53,083 nt of DNA from Chloroflexota bacterium. GTDB taxonomy: Bacteria > Chloroflexota > UBA11872. Location: positions 1 to 53,083 of the forward strand of contig JAPPNP010000004.1 in NCBI GenBank assembly GCA_028873795.1, read 5' to 3'. Within the stretch, counting starts at the first letter, position 1. Each line of letters starts with the position of its first letter. A model generated the notes under the pieces. The model was not told the origin of the DNA. It searched no databases and was given only the letters and a program-made list of their open reading frames with translations. Both the position numbers and the translations under genes were made by a program. Of this stretch, positions 42,121 through 50,702 are shown piece after piece.

Positions 42121-43140
42121 GTGCGCATTGCCATCAACGGGTTCGGGCGGATCGGCCGGCAAGCGTTCCGCGCGCTGCTGGAGCGCCAGCCGCAGGTCGA
42201 CGTCGTGGGCATCAACGAGCTGGTGGACCTCGAAACGCTGGCCCACCTGCTGCGCTACGACAGCAACTACGGCCGCTTCCCAGGCGAGGTGGCCGTGGAC
42301 GGCACGGACCTGGTCGTCAACGGACGCCGCATTCCGACCACCGCGCAACGCGAGTGGGATCGGCTGCCGTGGGGCGATCTGGGCGCGCAGCTCGTGATCG
42401 AGGCCACCGGCGTCGGCACCGCGCGCGAACGCGCCGCGCTGCACCTGGACGCCGGGGCCGAGCGGGTGCTGATCACCGCGCCCGCCACGGGCGCCGACCT
42501 GACCATCGTGATGGGGGTCAACCACGACCGCTACGATCCCGCCGCCCATCGCGTGGTGAGCAACGCCTCGTGCACCACCAACGGCCTGGCGCCGCCGCTG
42601 GACACGCTGCACCGCGCCTTCGGCGTGCGCAAGGGCCTGATGTCCACCGTGCATGCCTACACCGCCTCGCAGGCGCTGGTGGACGGCCCGGCGGGCGACA
42701 TCCGCGAGGCCCGCTCCGCGGCGCTGAGCATCGTCCCCACGTCAACCGGCGCCGCCAAGGCCATCGGCCTGGTGATCCCCGAGCTCGAGGGCCGCATGCA
42801 CGGCGCGGCCTACCGCGTGCCCGTGCCCACCGTGTCGATCGTGGAGTTCGTGGCGCACCTGGAGCGTGCCGCGAGCGAGGCGGAGCTCAACGACGCGCTG
42901 CGGGAGGCGGCCGCCGGACGACTGCAGGGCATCATGGCCATCAATGACGAGCCGCTGGTGTCGGTGGACCTGCGCGGCGACCCGCACTCCTCGATCGTCG
43001 AGGCCGAGAGCACCATGGCCATCGGTGACGACCTGGTCAAAGTCGCCGCCTGGTACGACAACGAGTGGGGCTATGCCTGCCGCGTGGCCGACGCGGCGGC
43101 GCTGGTCGCCGCCGGCACGCCCGCGGCGGCCGCTGTTTAG
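42121..43140 (+). CDS. gap: Glyceraldehyde-3-phosphate dehydrogenase, type I
   Basis: This 339-residue glycolytic/gluconeogenic enzyme begins RIAINGFGRIGRQAFRALLE. The catalytic cysteine is in NASCTTN (about 151), with the catalytic histidine in MSTVHAYTASQALVDGP. The substrate-binding STGAAKAIGLVIPEL and WYDNEWGYACRVADAA are also present. The GTG at 42121 has GGAGG 7 nt upstream. It is followed by pgk after 42 nt. Confidence 0.97.
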   Translation: MRIAINGFGRIGRQAFRALLERQPQVDVVGINELVDLETLAHLLRYDSNYGRFPGEVAVDGTDLVVNGRRIPTTAQREWDRLPWGDLGAQLVIEATGVGTARERAALHLDAGAERVLITAPATGADLTIVMGVNHDRYDPAAHRVVSNASCTTNGLAPPLDTLHRAFGVRKGLMSTVHAYTASQALVDGPAGDIREARSAALSIVPTSTGAAKAIGLVIPELEGRMHGAAYRVPVPTVSIVEFVAHLERAASEAELNDALREAAAGRLQGIMAINDEPLVSVDLRGDPHSSIVEAESTMAIGDDLVKVAAWYDNEWGYACRVADAAALVAAGTPAAAAV

Positions 43141-43182
43141 CCCCAACCGCCCGGTGGCGTCGGTCGCCGATCGGTCCGCCGC

Positions 43183-44358
43183 ATGAAACGCGGTCTGCCG
43201 GACCTCGACGTGGGCGGCCTCCGCGTCTTCGTGCGCGCCGACCTGAACGTGCCGCTCGACGGGAGCGCGATTCGCGACGACTCCCGCATCAGGGCGTCGC
43301 TGCCGACCATCCGCGATCTGCGCGACCGCGGCGCGCGAGTGGTGCTGGCGTCGCATCTTGGCCGACCACAGGGAGCCGCCAGCCCTGAGTTGTCGCTGGA
43401 GCCGGTCGCGGAGCACCTGGCGCGCACGCTGGACGCATGGGTGCTGTTCGCGCCCGACAGCGTGGGCCCCGCGGTCGAGCGGCTGACCCGCGACCTGGGG
43501 GATGGAGCGGTGCTGCTGCTCGAAAACCTGCGCTTCCATCCCGGCGAGGAGGCCAACGACCCGGACCACGTGCGCGCGCTGGCGCGCCTGGCCGACCGCT
43601 ACGTCAACGACGCCTTCGGTTCGGCGCACCGGGCGCATGCCAGCACCACCGGGCTGGCTCACGCGCTGCCCGCCGCCGCCGGACACCTCCTGCTGGCCGA
43701 GCTTCGAGCCTTGGACCCCATCGTGCAGGGGCCGCCGCGGCCGTTTGCGGCCATCGTGGGCGGGGCCAAGATCAGCGACAAGATCGCGCTCCTGGAGCGG
43801 CTGGCGACATCCGCCGACGTGCTGATCCTGGGCGGCGCGATGGCCAACACGTTCCTGGCGGCTGACGGTGTCGGCATCGGCCGGTCACGCGCGGAAGACG
43901 CCGCCGATGCCGTCGCCGCCATTCGCGCGGCGGCCGCCGCGTCGGGCTGCCGGCTGGTGCTGCCGGTGGACGCGGTAGTGGCGAATGAGGTCGCGGCCGA
44001 CGCGTCTCCGAGCACCGTGGCGCTGGACGCCGTGCCGTCCGAGGCCATGATCCTGGATGTCGGGCCCGCGTCGCTGGCGACATATGCCGCGGCGCTCGCG
44101 GACGTGCGAACCGTGCTGTGGAACGGACCGGTCGGCGTCTACGAGCTGGCGCCGTTCGCGGGCGGCACGCTGGCGCTGGCGCGGCTCCTGGCCGACTTGC
44201 CCGCCGAGGTGGTGGTGGCGGGCGGCGACGCCGTGGCGGCCGCGCAAGCCTCGGGGCGCGCGCACGACTTCGCCCATCTGAGCACCGGCGGCGGCGCCAC
44301 GCTGGAGCTCATCGAAGGCCGCGAGCTCCCAGGCGTGGCCGCGCTGCCGGACGGCTGA
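43183..44358 (+). CDS. pgk: Phosphoglycerate kinase
   Basis: This 391-residue kinase transfers phosphate from 1,3-bisphosphoglycerate to ADP. Motifs include VFVRADLNVPLDG, ASHLGRPQG, LLLENLRFHPGEE, YVNDAFGSAHRAHAST, VGGAKISDKIALLERL, ILGGAMANTFL, VLWNGPVGVYE and the C-terminal HLSTGGGATLELIEG. All are intact. It is the second gene of the gap-pgk operon, with no tpi following. Confidence 0.97.
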   Translation: MKRGLPDLDVGGLRVFVRADLNVPLDGSAIRDDSRIRASLPTIRDLRDRGARVVLASHLGRPQGAASPELSLEPVAEHLARTLDAWVLFAPDSVGPAVERLTRDLGDGAVLLLENLRFHPGEEANDPDHVRALARLADRYVNDAFGSAHRAHASTTGLAHALPAAAGHLLLAELRALDPIVQGPPRPFAAIVGGAKISDKIALLERLATSADVLILGGAMANTFLAADGVGIGRSRAEDAADAVAAIRAAAAASGCRLVLPVDAVVANEVAADASPSTVALDAVPSEAMILDVGPASLATYAAALADVRTVLWNGPVGVYELAPFAGGTLALARLLADLPAEVVVAGGDAVAAAQASGRAHDFAHLSTGGGATLELIEGRELPGVAALPDG

Positions 44359-44401
44359 GGCAGGTCACTCGACCTTGCGCGCGCTGGTAGCGGAATCTCA
44401 T

Positions 44402-44484
44402 TGTCATTCCGAACGAACGTGAGGAATCCCAGGCCGTTGCTAGGTCTTCCCGCCCCTTAGATTCCTCGCCGCGCGCGGAATGAC
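44402..44484. repeat. Dispersed hairpin repeat
   Basis: It has the same structure as 35416-35499: left arm TGTCATTCCGAACGAACGTG, centre with CCGTTGCTAGGTCTTCCCG, and a right arm ending GCGCGGAATGAC. It is in the convergent gap between pgk and selB. Confidence 0.7.
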
Positions 44485-44544
44485 CGGAAGGGCTGGCGCG
44501 AGCGTCGGGCAGGGGCGCCGCGCAAAGACGGCGGTGCCCGGTGG

Positions 44545-44566
44545 CCCAGGCTGCGGGCAGCCTGGG
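44545..44566. repeat. CCCAGGCTGC inverted repeat
   Basis: Perfect 10-bp arms (CCCAGGCTGC / GCAGCCTGGG) surround a 2-nt centre. A related CGCTGCGCGCAGCG palindrome follows at about 44589-44603. These sit between two copies of the 83-bp hairpin repeat. Confidence 0.65.
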
Positions 44567-44624
44567 AGACACACCCACAGCCGGCCCCACGCTGCGCGCA
44601 GCGCGGGCCACCGGGAGAACGATC

Positions 44625-44707
44625 TGTCATTCCGAACGAACGTGAGGAATCCAAGGCCGTTGCTAGGTCTTCCCGCCCCATAGATTCCTCGCTGCGCTCG
44701 GAATGAC
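44625..44707. repeat. Dispersed hairpin repeat
   Basis: It is nearly identical to the copy at 44402-44484, again with the CCGTTGCTAGGTCTTCCCG centre. The two close copies suggest a local duplication. Confidence 0.7.
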
Positions 44708-44760
44708 CGGAAGGGACAGCGCGGGCCACCGGAGCAATCCGGCCTAGATTCCCGCCTTCG

Positions 44761-44882
44761 GAGACCTTCGCGTAACCCCTCCGTCATTCCCGCGAAGGCG
44801 GGAATCCACCCATAATTGAATCTGGGGGCGGAAGGGGTGCGCCCGGTCATCCCCAAGCCCGCCTGGATTCTGCAAAGGTCTC
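44761..44882 (+). mobile_element. MITE-like element, copy B, with perfect 6-bp target duplication
   Basis: This 122-bp element runs from GAGACCTTCGC to GCAAAGGTCTC. Both sides carry CCTTCG (44755-44760 and 44883-44888). Removing the element and one duplicate restores GATTCCCGCCTTCGCGGGAG, a copy of the family's own core palindrome, so insertion was into a repeat loop. The interior matches copy A (35256) with about ten differences. It is non-coding, between convergent pgk and selB. Confidence 0.78.
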
Positions 44883-44921
44883 CCTTCGCGGGAGTGACAA
44901 ACGGCGGCTCTACGGCGTTCG

Positions 44922-46811
44922 CTACTCCCGCAGCCAGCTCCGGTCCAGCAAAATGCGGACCTCGCCGACCCGCCGCGTGACGGCGCGGGCGTCCAGGTGC
45001 TCCAGGAACGCGAGGACGTATTTGCGGCTGGTGCCCAGTTGGTCGCGAAGCTGCCGCACCGTCACCTGCTCATTGGCCGCGAAGGCCTCCCCAATGGCCT
45101 CCCGCCAGCGTGCGTATCCCGCGCGCGTCAGGCCGAACGCCGGCGTGACGCGCACCAGCTCTCCGGCGGCGGTGAGAGCGTCGAGCACCTCGGGCGGAGT
45201 CTTCTGGGCGCGCGCCAGCGTGGACAGGTCCGGTGGCGCGAAGCCGCCCTGGTCGAGCGCGGCCAGCAGGCGGTCGGCCACCGGGCCGCGCGGCGCCGCC
45301 GCTTGTCCCGGTGGGAGGACCCGCCCGCCCTCGAGGACCAGCTTCCCATCGGCCGCCAGGCTCTCGAGCAGCGCCGAAACCAGGGCCGCGGGCGCTTCAA
45401 GCCGCCGGGGCAGCGCGGCCCGCGCCAGACCGCCGGCAGCGCCGGGCGTCAGCAAGCCGCCAATGCGCTCGCTCAGGGCGTCGACGGCGGCCGCCGGCGC
45501 CACGTAGCCGCCGACAACACTCAGCGCGCCTTCGCGCTCCATGGCGTCCACGATCGCCGTCACCTCGCCCAGGCTCACCTCGGTGCGCCGCGCGATCTCG
45601 GCGGGCGTGAGCGGGCCCGCGGCCTCCACCGCCGCCGTCACCAGCTCGGCCGGCTCCGCCCGGCGGGCGCGTTCGAGGCCCTCGAGCGCGCCGGCGTCGC
45701 CGCGCGGCACGTGGCGGGCCTGCGCGCGCACGATCTCGCCGCCGCCGATGGTCATGGGCGGCGAGAGCCGCCGGATCACGTAGGGATCGCCCTTGCGCAC
45801 GGCGACCGCTTCCCCAAGCCGCCACTGGACCCAGCCGGCGGCGCCCGGCCGCATGGGATCGGCCTCCAGGTAGCGCAGCGCCGCCACCACTTCGGCGGTC
45901 CCCGAGTGCCAGGACACCCGCTCCCCGGGCTTCAGCGCCCGCGGCGCCGACGGCAGCAGCCGCAGCGTGGCGTCCACGCGCCGCGTCTCGGTGACGGCGC
46001 CGGACGCCGCCACGACCGTGCCGCGCGGGACCTCGGACGGCGCCACGCCGCCGAGGTTCACCGCCACGCGCCGTCCCGGCCAGGCGCGATTCTCCGTCGC
46101 GCGATGGGTCTGCAAGCCGCGCACGCGCGTCCGCGCGCCGCCCGGATACAGATGGACCATGTCGCCCACGTCCAGCGGCCCGCCGGCCAGCGTGCCGGTC
46201 ACCACGGTGCCGAAGCCGGGTTGGGTGAAGGCCCGGTCTACCGGCAGCCGCGGTCCGCCGGTCTGCTGCCGAGACTGGGGCTGCGACAAGATGTGCTCCA
46301 GCGTTTCGAGGAGCAGATCCAGGCCTTGGCCCTCGCGCGCCGAGACGGGAACAATTGGCGCGTGGGCGAGCGAGCCGTCCGCCAGCGCCTCTCGGACTTC
46401 CTGCTCGACGAGGTCGAGCCATTCCTCGTCCACCAGGTCCGTTTTGGCGAGCGCGACCACGCCCCGGTCGATGCCCAGCAGCGTCACGATGTCGAGGTGC
46501 TCGCGCGTTTGCGGCATCACCCCTTCGTCGGCGGCCACGACGAATAGGCAGGCGTCGATGCCGCCCACGCCGGCCAGCATGTTGTGAATGAATCGCTCAT
46601 GTCCCGGCACGTCCACCAAGCTCACCGAGCGCCCGCCGGGCAGGGTGAGCCACGCGAACCCCAGGTCGATGGTCATGCCCCGCGCCTTCTCTTCGGCCAG
46701 GCGGTCCGGGTCGATGCCGGTCAGCGCGTGGACCAGGGTGGATTTGCCGTGATCGACGTGCCCCGCCGTGCCAACCGTGGCCGCCGGTGGGGCGTCCGTC
46801 GCCGCCGTCAC
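44922..46811 (-). CDS. selB: Selenocysteine-specific elongation factor SelB
   Basis: This 629-residue GTPase delivers selenocysteyl-tRNA to UGA codons marked by a SECIS hairpin. The EF-Tu-like domain has GTAGHVDHGKSTL, ARGMTIDLGFAWL (the SelB type of switch I), DVPGHERFIHNML and AKTD. Domains II/III follow, including DRAFTQPGFGTVVTGTL. The C-terminal 250 residues contain the winged-helix domains that bind the SECIS (last one around VTVRQLRDQLGTSRKYVLAF). The GTG start overlaps the panC stop (GTGA). selA, selD and selC are not in the window. A selenoprotein gene lies at 50703-50954. Confidence 0.96.
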   Translation of the reverse strand: MTAATDAPPAATVGTAGHVDHGKSTLVHALTGIDPDRLAEEKARGMTIDLGFAWLTLPGGRSVSLVDVPGHERFIHNMLAGVGGIDACLFVVAADEGVMPQTREHLDIVTLLGIDRGVVALAKTDLVDEEWLDLVEQEVREALADGSLAHAPIVPVSAREGQGLDLLLETLEHILSQPQSRQQTGGPRLPVDRAFTQPGFGTVVTGTLAGGPLDVGDMVHLYPGGARTRVRGLQTHRATENRAWPGRRVAVNLGGVAPSEVPRGTVVAASGAVTETRRVDATLRLLPSAPRALKPGERVSWHSGTAEVVAALRYLEADPMRPGAAGWVQWRLGEAVAVRKGDPYVIRRLSPPMTIGGGEIVRAQARHVPRGDAGALEGLERARRAEPAELVTAAVEAAGPLTPAEIARRTEVSLGEVTAIVDAMEREGALSVVGGYVAPAAAVDALSERIGGLLTPGAAGGLARAALPRRLEAPAALVSALLESLAADGKLVLEGGRVLPPGQAAAPRGPVADRLLAALDQGGFAPPDLSTLARAQKTPPEVLDALTAAGELVRVTPAFGLTRAGYARWREAIGEAFAANEQVTVRQLRDQLGTSRKYVLAFLEHLDARAVTRRVGEVRILLDRSWLRE

Positions 46812-47722
46812 GCCGAGGCCGGACCGTCGCCGCCCGATTCAGGCGCGGCAACGGCCGGCAGTGGTTCGGGCTCGACGTCCACGAGGCCGTCGCCCAGGAC
46901 GAAGTTGTCGATCAGTCGCACCCCTTCCACCCAGGCGGCCACGAGCAGCGCGACGGCGGACGCCTGGTGGTCGAGGGCGTCGAGCGCGTGGGGCTCCCGC
47001 GCCACCGCGTAGTCGACGCCGACGCCGGGTTCGGTTTCCAGCTCTCGGCGCATCGCGCGCTCCAGGTGGTCGGCCCGCCGCTCACCGCGCTGCCAGGCGT
47101 CGGCCCCAGCCGTCAATGCTCGATAGATCACGCGCGCAGACCGGCGGCCCGCGGCTGTCAGCCGCACGTTGCGCGTGCCCAGCGCCAGGCCCGCGTCATC
47201 GCGCACGGTGCGGACCACGCGCACCTTCACGCCGAGCGCCAGATCCGCCACGACCTGCCGGATCACGCGCGTTTGCTGCCAATCCTTCTGCCCGAGATAG
47301 GTGCGCTCGGGGCGCGTGAGGTTGAGCAGCACGGCGACCACCGTGGCGACGCCGTCGAAGTGCCCCGGCCGGCTGGCGCCTTCGAGCACGGCGCTGAGTG
47401 CCGGTACGCCAACCTGGGTGGCGAACCCCGGCCCGTAGATTTCGTGGGCCGGCGGCACAAACACAACGTCGGCGCCCTCGGTTTCAAATCGGCGCAGGTC
47501 AGCCGCCTCGTCGCCGGGATAGGTCGCGGCGTCTTGCTCGATCTCGAACTGGATGGGATTCACGAAGAGCGTGGCCACCACGGAGGCGCATTCGCGGCGC
47601 GCGGCGCGCAGCAGGGCGGTATGGCCGTCGTGCAAGCCGCCCATGGTGAACACGGCGCCAACCGGATCCGGGAGTCGGGCGCGCGCCGCCGCCAACTCAG
47701 CCCGCGTGCGCGCCACGATCAT
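46808..47722 (-). CDS. panC: Pantothenate synthetase (pantoate-beta-alanine ligase)
   Basis: This 304-residue enzyme joins pantoate and beta-alanine with ATP. VFTMGGLHDGHTALLRAA is the HxGH-like nucleotide motif. LFVNPIQFEIEQDAATYP and LNLTRPERTYLGQKDWQQT are typical. The usual SSRN segment reads LALGTRNVRL here. The C-terminus has an extra acidic/Pro-rich tail of about 25 residues. It sits upstream of selB with a 4-nt overlap; this pairing looks like operon convenience rather than a shared pathway. Confidence 0.94.
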   Translation of the reverse strand: MIVARTRAELAAARARLPDPVGAVFTMGGLHDGHTALLRAARRECASVVATLFVNPIQFEIEQDAATYPGDEAADLRRFETEGADVVFVPPAHEIYGPGFATQVGVPALSAVLEGASRPGHFDGVATVVAVLLNLTRPERTYLGQKDWQQTRVIRQVVADLALGVKVRVVRTVRDDAGLALGTRNVRLTAAGRRSARVIYRALTAGADAWQRGERRADHLERAMRRELETEPGVGVDYAVAREPHALDALDHQASAVALLVAAWVEGVRLIDNFVLGDGLVDVEPEPLPAVAAPESGGDGPASA

Positions 47723-47772
47723 GCCGCGCCCCGGTGGTTGGGGATGGTCGTGGCGTCATGGCCGCGCCGATC

Positions 47773-47975
47773 CCTGGATTCCGGTCCCGTATCGAGAACG
47801 GGGCCGGCTGTTTGGCGGAATGATGGGACGGGGGCAATCCCCCTCTCGCCAGGGAAACCTTCGCAGAGTCCGGTAGGGGCAGGTCTCAGACCTGCCCGCA
47901 TGCCAAGCATCCAGCGTGCCTCCAGGCTCGACCGGACTGGATTCCGGCCTTCGCCGGAATGACGGAGGTGGTGGT
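47773..47975. repeat. Intergenic palindromic repeats and a minus-strand MITE-like copy
   Basis: A GGATTCCGG palindrome with an inserted CCCGTATCGAGAACGGGG hairpin (47773-47822) is followed by a minus-strand MITE-like copy (47854 to about 47970). The copy has a GAAACCTTCGC end, the inverted repeat GGGGCAGGTCTCAGACCTGCCC-type arms at about 47875-47900, and the GGATTCCGGCCTTCGCCGG core. Its far end is decayed. This fills most of the gap between panC and the glycolate-oxidase genes. Confidence 0.55.
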
Positions 47976-47977
47976 GG

Positions 47978-48006
47978 TTGTTCCGGTCCTGGCCGCGCTC
48001 CATACT
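47978..48006 (+). promoter_or_regulatory. Candidate promoter for a leaderless glycolate-oxidase transcript
   Basis: -35 TTGTTC (47978-47983), a 17-nt spacer and -10 CATACT (48001-48006) place the transcript start at about 48013, directly at the ATG at 48014. No Shine-Dalgarno sequence is present. Confidence 0.45.
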
Positions 48007-48013
48007 GCCAATC

Positions 48014-49372
48014 ATGGCACTTGAAGCCGAGGCGCCGACCGCACTCACGGCCCCGGAAATCGCGACCGCGTTGGCGCGGGAAATGCCGGCCGGCCGCATC
48101 CGCAGCGGCGATCTGGCGGCGGTGGCCGTGGACGGGATTGAGCCGTCGGTGGTCGTCCGCCCCGCGCACCCGGACGAAGCGGCGGCGGTCGTGGCGCGGT
48201 GCGACGAAATGGGCGCCGCGGTGGCGCCGCGCGGCGGCGGCAGCCAGATGGCCCTGGGCAACATCCCCGAGCGCGTGGACGTGGTGCTCGACATGACCGC
48301 GCTCGACGAAATCGTGACCTACACGCCCGCGGACCTGACGCTTGGCGTCCAGGCCGGCATCACCCTCGCAGCGCTACAGGCGCGCTTGGGCGAGGAAGGC
48401 CAGCACCTGCCGTTGGACCCGCCGTTCGCGTCGTCGGCCACGATTGGCGGTCTGATGGCGACAAACATCTCGGGGCCGCGCCGGGTGGCCTCGGGCTCGT
48501 TCCGCGACCTGGTGATCGGCGCGGAGACGGCGGGGCCGGACGGCGCAATCACGAAATCCGGCGGCATGGTGGTCAAGAATGTGACCGGCTACGACCTGCA
48601 CAAGGGCCACATCGGCGCGCTGGGCACCCTGGGACTGATTACCCGTGTGAATCTCAAGGTGGCGCCGCTGCCGACCAACGAGCGCACGGCGGTCTATGGG
48701 TACGCATCGGTGCTCGACGCCGGGGGAGCCGTTGGGTCGATCGTGGGCCTGCCGGTCGCGCCCACGGCCGTCGACCTCATCGACCGTCGGCTGGTCGCGG
48801 CAGCCGTAGTGCCGAACCGGCCCTGGTTGCTGGCGGCGCGCTTCGCCGGAACGGAAGCGGGAGTCGCCGCCCAACTCGCGATGGTCCACGAGGCGCTCGC
48901 GTCGAATGGCGCCGCGCCCAACATCCTGGAGCGCGATGCCCAGCGCGACTTCTGGCGCGATGCGGTGCGCGTGGCGGAACCGCCCCAATCCGGTGAGCCG
49001 TATACGGTGTGCCGCATGAGCGCCCTCTCATCGCAGATTCCATCGCTGCTCGGGTCGGCAGCCGAGATCGGCGCCGAGCACGGCTTGGAGTGGCGCGCGG
49101 AGGCTCACGCCGTGAGCGGCGTGGGGCGGGTGCGCTGGACGGGCGGGGACAGCGACGCGGTTTGCCGTGCGGTCGACGACTTGCGACGCGCCGCGCAAAT
49201 GTTCGATGCGCCGGTCGTCGTCGAGGCGGCTCCGCCGGCGGTCAAGCGGCGCCTGGACGTCTGGGGCTCGGACTCGGCGAACGCCGCGCATGCGCTCGCG
49301 AGCGAGTTGCGGCGCGCGTTCGATCCCAACCGCACGCTCAATCCGGGACGCTTTCTGGCGGATGCCGCATGA
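48014..49372 (+). CDS. FAD-binding oxidoreductase (GlcD/GlcE-like subunit)
   Basis: This 452-residue flavoprotein belongs to the PCMH-type FAD family. The FAD-binding domain (about 40-225) includes VAPRGGGSQMALGN, PLDPPFASSATIGGLMATNI, GVMVVKN-like GGMVVKNVTGYDLHKGHIGA and the LGTLGLITRVNLKV end. The C-terminal domain ends RRAFDPNRTLNPGRF, as in glycolate oxidase subunits. Its length is between GlcE and GlcD. The ATG overlaps no upstream gene, and the stop overlaps the glcF start (ATGA). The substrate is probably a 2-hydroxy acid such as glycolate or lactate; this is inferred from the partner. Confidence 0.85.
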   Translation: MALEAEAPTALTAPEIATALAREMPAGRIRSGDLAAVAVDGIEPSVVVRPAHPDEAAAVVARCDEMGAAVAPRGGGSQMALGNIPERVDVVLDMTALDEIVTYTPADLTLGVQAGITLAALQARLGEEGQHLPLDPPFASSATIGGLMATNISGPRRVASGSFRDLVIGAETAGPDGAITKSGGMVVKNVTGYDLHKGHIGALGTLGLITRVNLKVAPLPTNERTAVYGYASVLDAGGAVGSIVGLPVAPTAVDLIDRRLVAAAVVPNRPWLLAARFAGTEAGVAAQLAMVHEALASNGAAPNILERDAQRDFWRDAVRVAEPPQSGEPYTVCRMSALSSQIPSLLGSAAEIGAEHGLEWRAEAHAVSGVGRVRWTGGDSDAVCRAVDDLRRAAQMFDAPVVVEAAPPAVKRRLDVWGSDSANAAHALASELRRAFDPNRTLNPGRFLADAA

Positions 49373-50676
49373 GCGTCGCCGCACCGCGCGTCGGCTTCAG
49401 CGCGCAGGACGCCCCCGATCCCGCCACCATCGCCACCTGCGTGCACTGCGGCCTGTGCCTCAACGAGTGCCCGACCTATCGCGTGCTGCGGCTGGAGATG
49501 GACTCGCCGCGGGGACGCATTCAGCTCACCAAAGCGGTCTCCGACGGGCACATGTCGCTCGCCAGCCCGACATTTCTGAAGCACACCTTCCGCTGTCTGG
49601 ACTGCCGCGCCTGCGAGACGGCCTGTCCCTCGGGCGTCAAGTACGGCGAGATCATCGAGGACGTGCGGGCGCAGACGGTGCAGGCCGGGCTGCTGCCGCG
49701 GGCGCGCCGCATCGCCGACCTGGTGCTGCGGCACGTCTTCACCCGACCGCGGGCGCTCCGGCTGCTAGGGCAGGGACTACGGCTGTATCAGCGCAGCGGC
49801 CTGCAGTGGCTGGTACGCCGCAGCCGCCTGCTGCACGCGCTGGCGCCGCCCCTGGCGCGGCTCGATGAAATGTCGCCGCCGATGTCCGCGAGCTTCCTGC
49901 AGGCAAGCGACCTGCGACTCGTGCCCGCCGAGGGCGAGCGTCGCCATCGCGTGGCCTTCCTGACCGGCTGCATCATGTCGCTGTCGCTCGCCGACGCGCA
50001 CCGGGCCTCGCTGCGAGTGCTGGCGCGCGCCGGCTGCGAGGTTCACATCCCCGAGCACCAGCAGTGCTGCGGCGCGCTGCACGTGCACGGCGGCGCGCGC
50101 ACGACCGCCCGCGACCTGGCCAGGCGCAACATCGACGCCTTTGAGGCGGACGCCTATGACGCCATCGTCGTCAACTCCGCCGGCTGCGGCTCGACGCTGA
50201 AGGAATACGGCCACCTGCTGGCGGACGACCCCGCCTACGGCGAGCGGGCGCGCGCGTTCGTCGCCAAGGTGCGGGACTTCTCCGAATTCCTCGCGGAGAT
50301 CGAGGCGCCCGGCGGCTCAGCCTCGGTCGAGCGCGACGTGATCTACCAGGACGCCTGCCACCTGGTGCACGCCCAGGGCATCACGCAGCAGCCGCGCGAC
50401 CTGATCGGCGCGATCCCCGGCGTCAATCTGGTGGAGACGGCCAATCCCACGGTCTGCTGCGGCGCCGCGGGCCTCTACAGCGCCACCGACACCGAGGTGT
50501 CGCTGCAAATCCTGGACGAGAAGCTCGACGCCATCCAGGCCACCGGCGCGCGCACCATCGTGTCGGGCAATCCCGGCTGCATCCTGCACCTGCGCACCGG
50601 CGCGCGGCGACGCGGGCTGGACCTGGAAGTCCTGCACGTCGCCGAGTTTCTGGACACGGCCCACGCCACGGAGTGA
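49369..50676 (+). CDS. glcF: Glycolate oxidase iron-sulfur subunit (GlcF-like, CCG domains)
   Basis: This 435-residue electron-transfer subunit has two [4Fe-4S] ferredoxin motifs, CVHCGLCLNECP (about 24-35) and CLDCRACETACP (about 75-86). Two cysteine-rich CCG domains follow, the first with QQCCGALHVHGG, then NSAGCGS and DACHLVHAQG, and a final VCCGAAGLYSATD with SGNPGCILHL. It passes electrons from the flavoprotein encoded upstream to quinone or another acceptor. The start overlaps the FAD subunit stop (ATGA). The third subunit of classic GlcDEF is absent. It converges on the selenoprotein gene 26 nt later. Confidence 0.93.
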   Translation: MSVAAPRVGFSAQDAPDPATIATCVHCGLCLNECPTYRVLRLEMDSPRGRIQLTKAVSDGHMSLASPTFLKHTFRCLDCRACETACPSGVKYGEIIEDVRAQTVQAGLLPRARRIADLVLRHVFTRPRALRLLGQGLRLYQRSGLQWLVRRSRLLHALAPPLARLDEMSPPMSASFLQASDLRLVPAEGERRHRVAFLTGCIMSLSLADAHRASLRVLARAGCEVHIPEHQQCCGALHVHGGARTTARDLARRNIDAFEADAYDAIVVNSAGCGSTLKEYGHLLADDPAYGERARAFVAKVRDFSEFLAEIEAPGGSASVERDVIYQDACHLVHAQGITQQPRDLIGAIPGVNLVETANPTVCCGAAGLYSATDTEVSLQILDEKLDAIQATGARTIVSGNPGCILHLRTGARRRGLDLEVLHVAEFLDTAHATE

Positions 50677-50702
50677 CGGATCGGTCGCCGTGCCGCCGGG
50701 CG

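Noticed and set aside
44440-44856. 138-residue minus-strand frame through the pgk-selB gap
   Set aside because: It consists of translated repeats (peptides such as PFRSFRAQRGIYGAG recur at other repeat copies) and has no family similarity. It is not a gene.
44359-44921. tRNA-Sec (selC) gene near selB
   Set aside because: I searched this gap and the others for acceptor/T-arm patterns of a tRNA of about 95 nt. Only palindromic repeats were found; GGTTCGAC-like strings belong to the repeat core.
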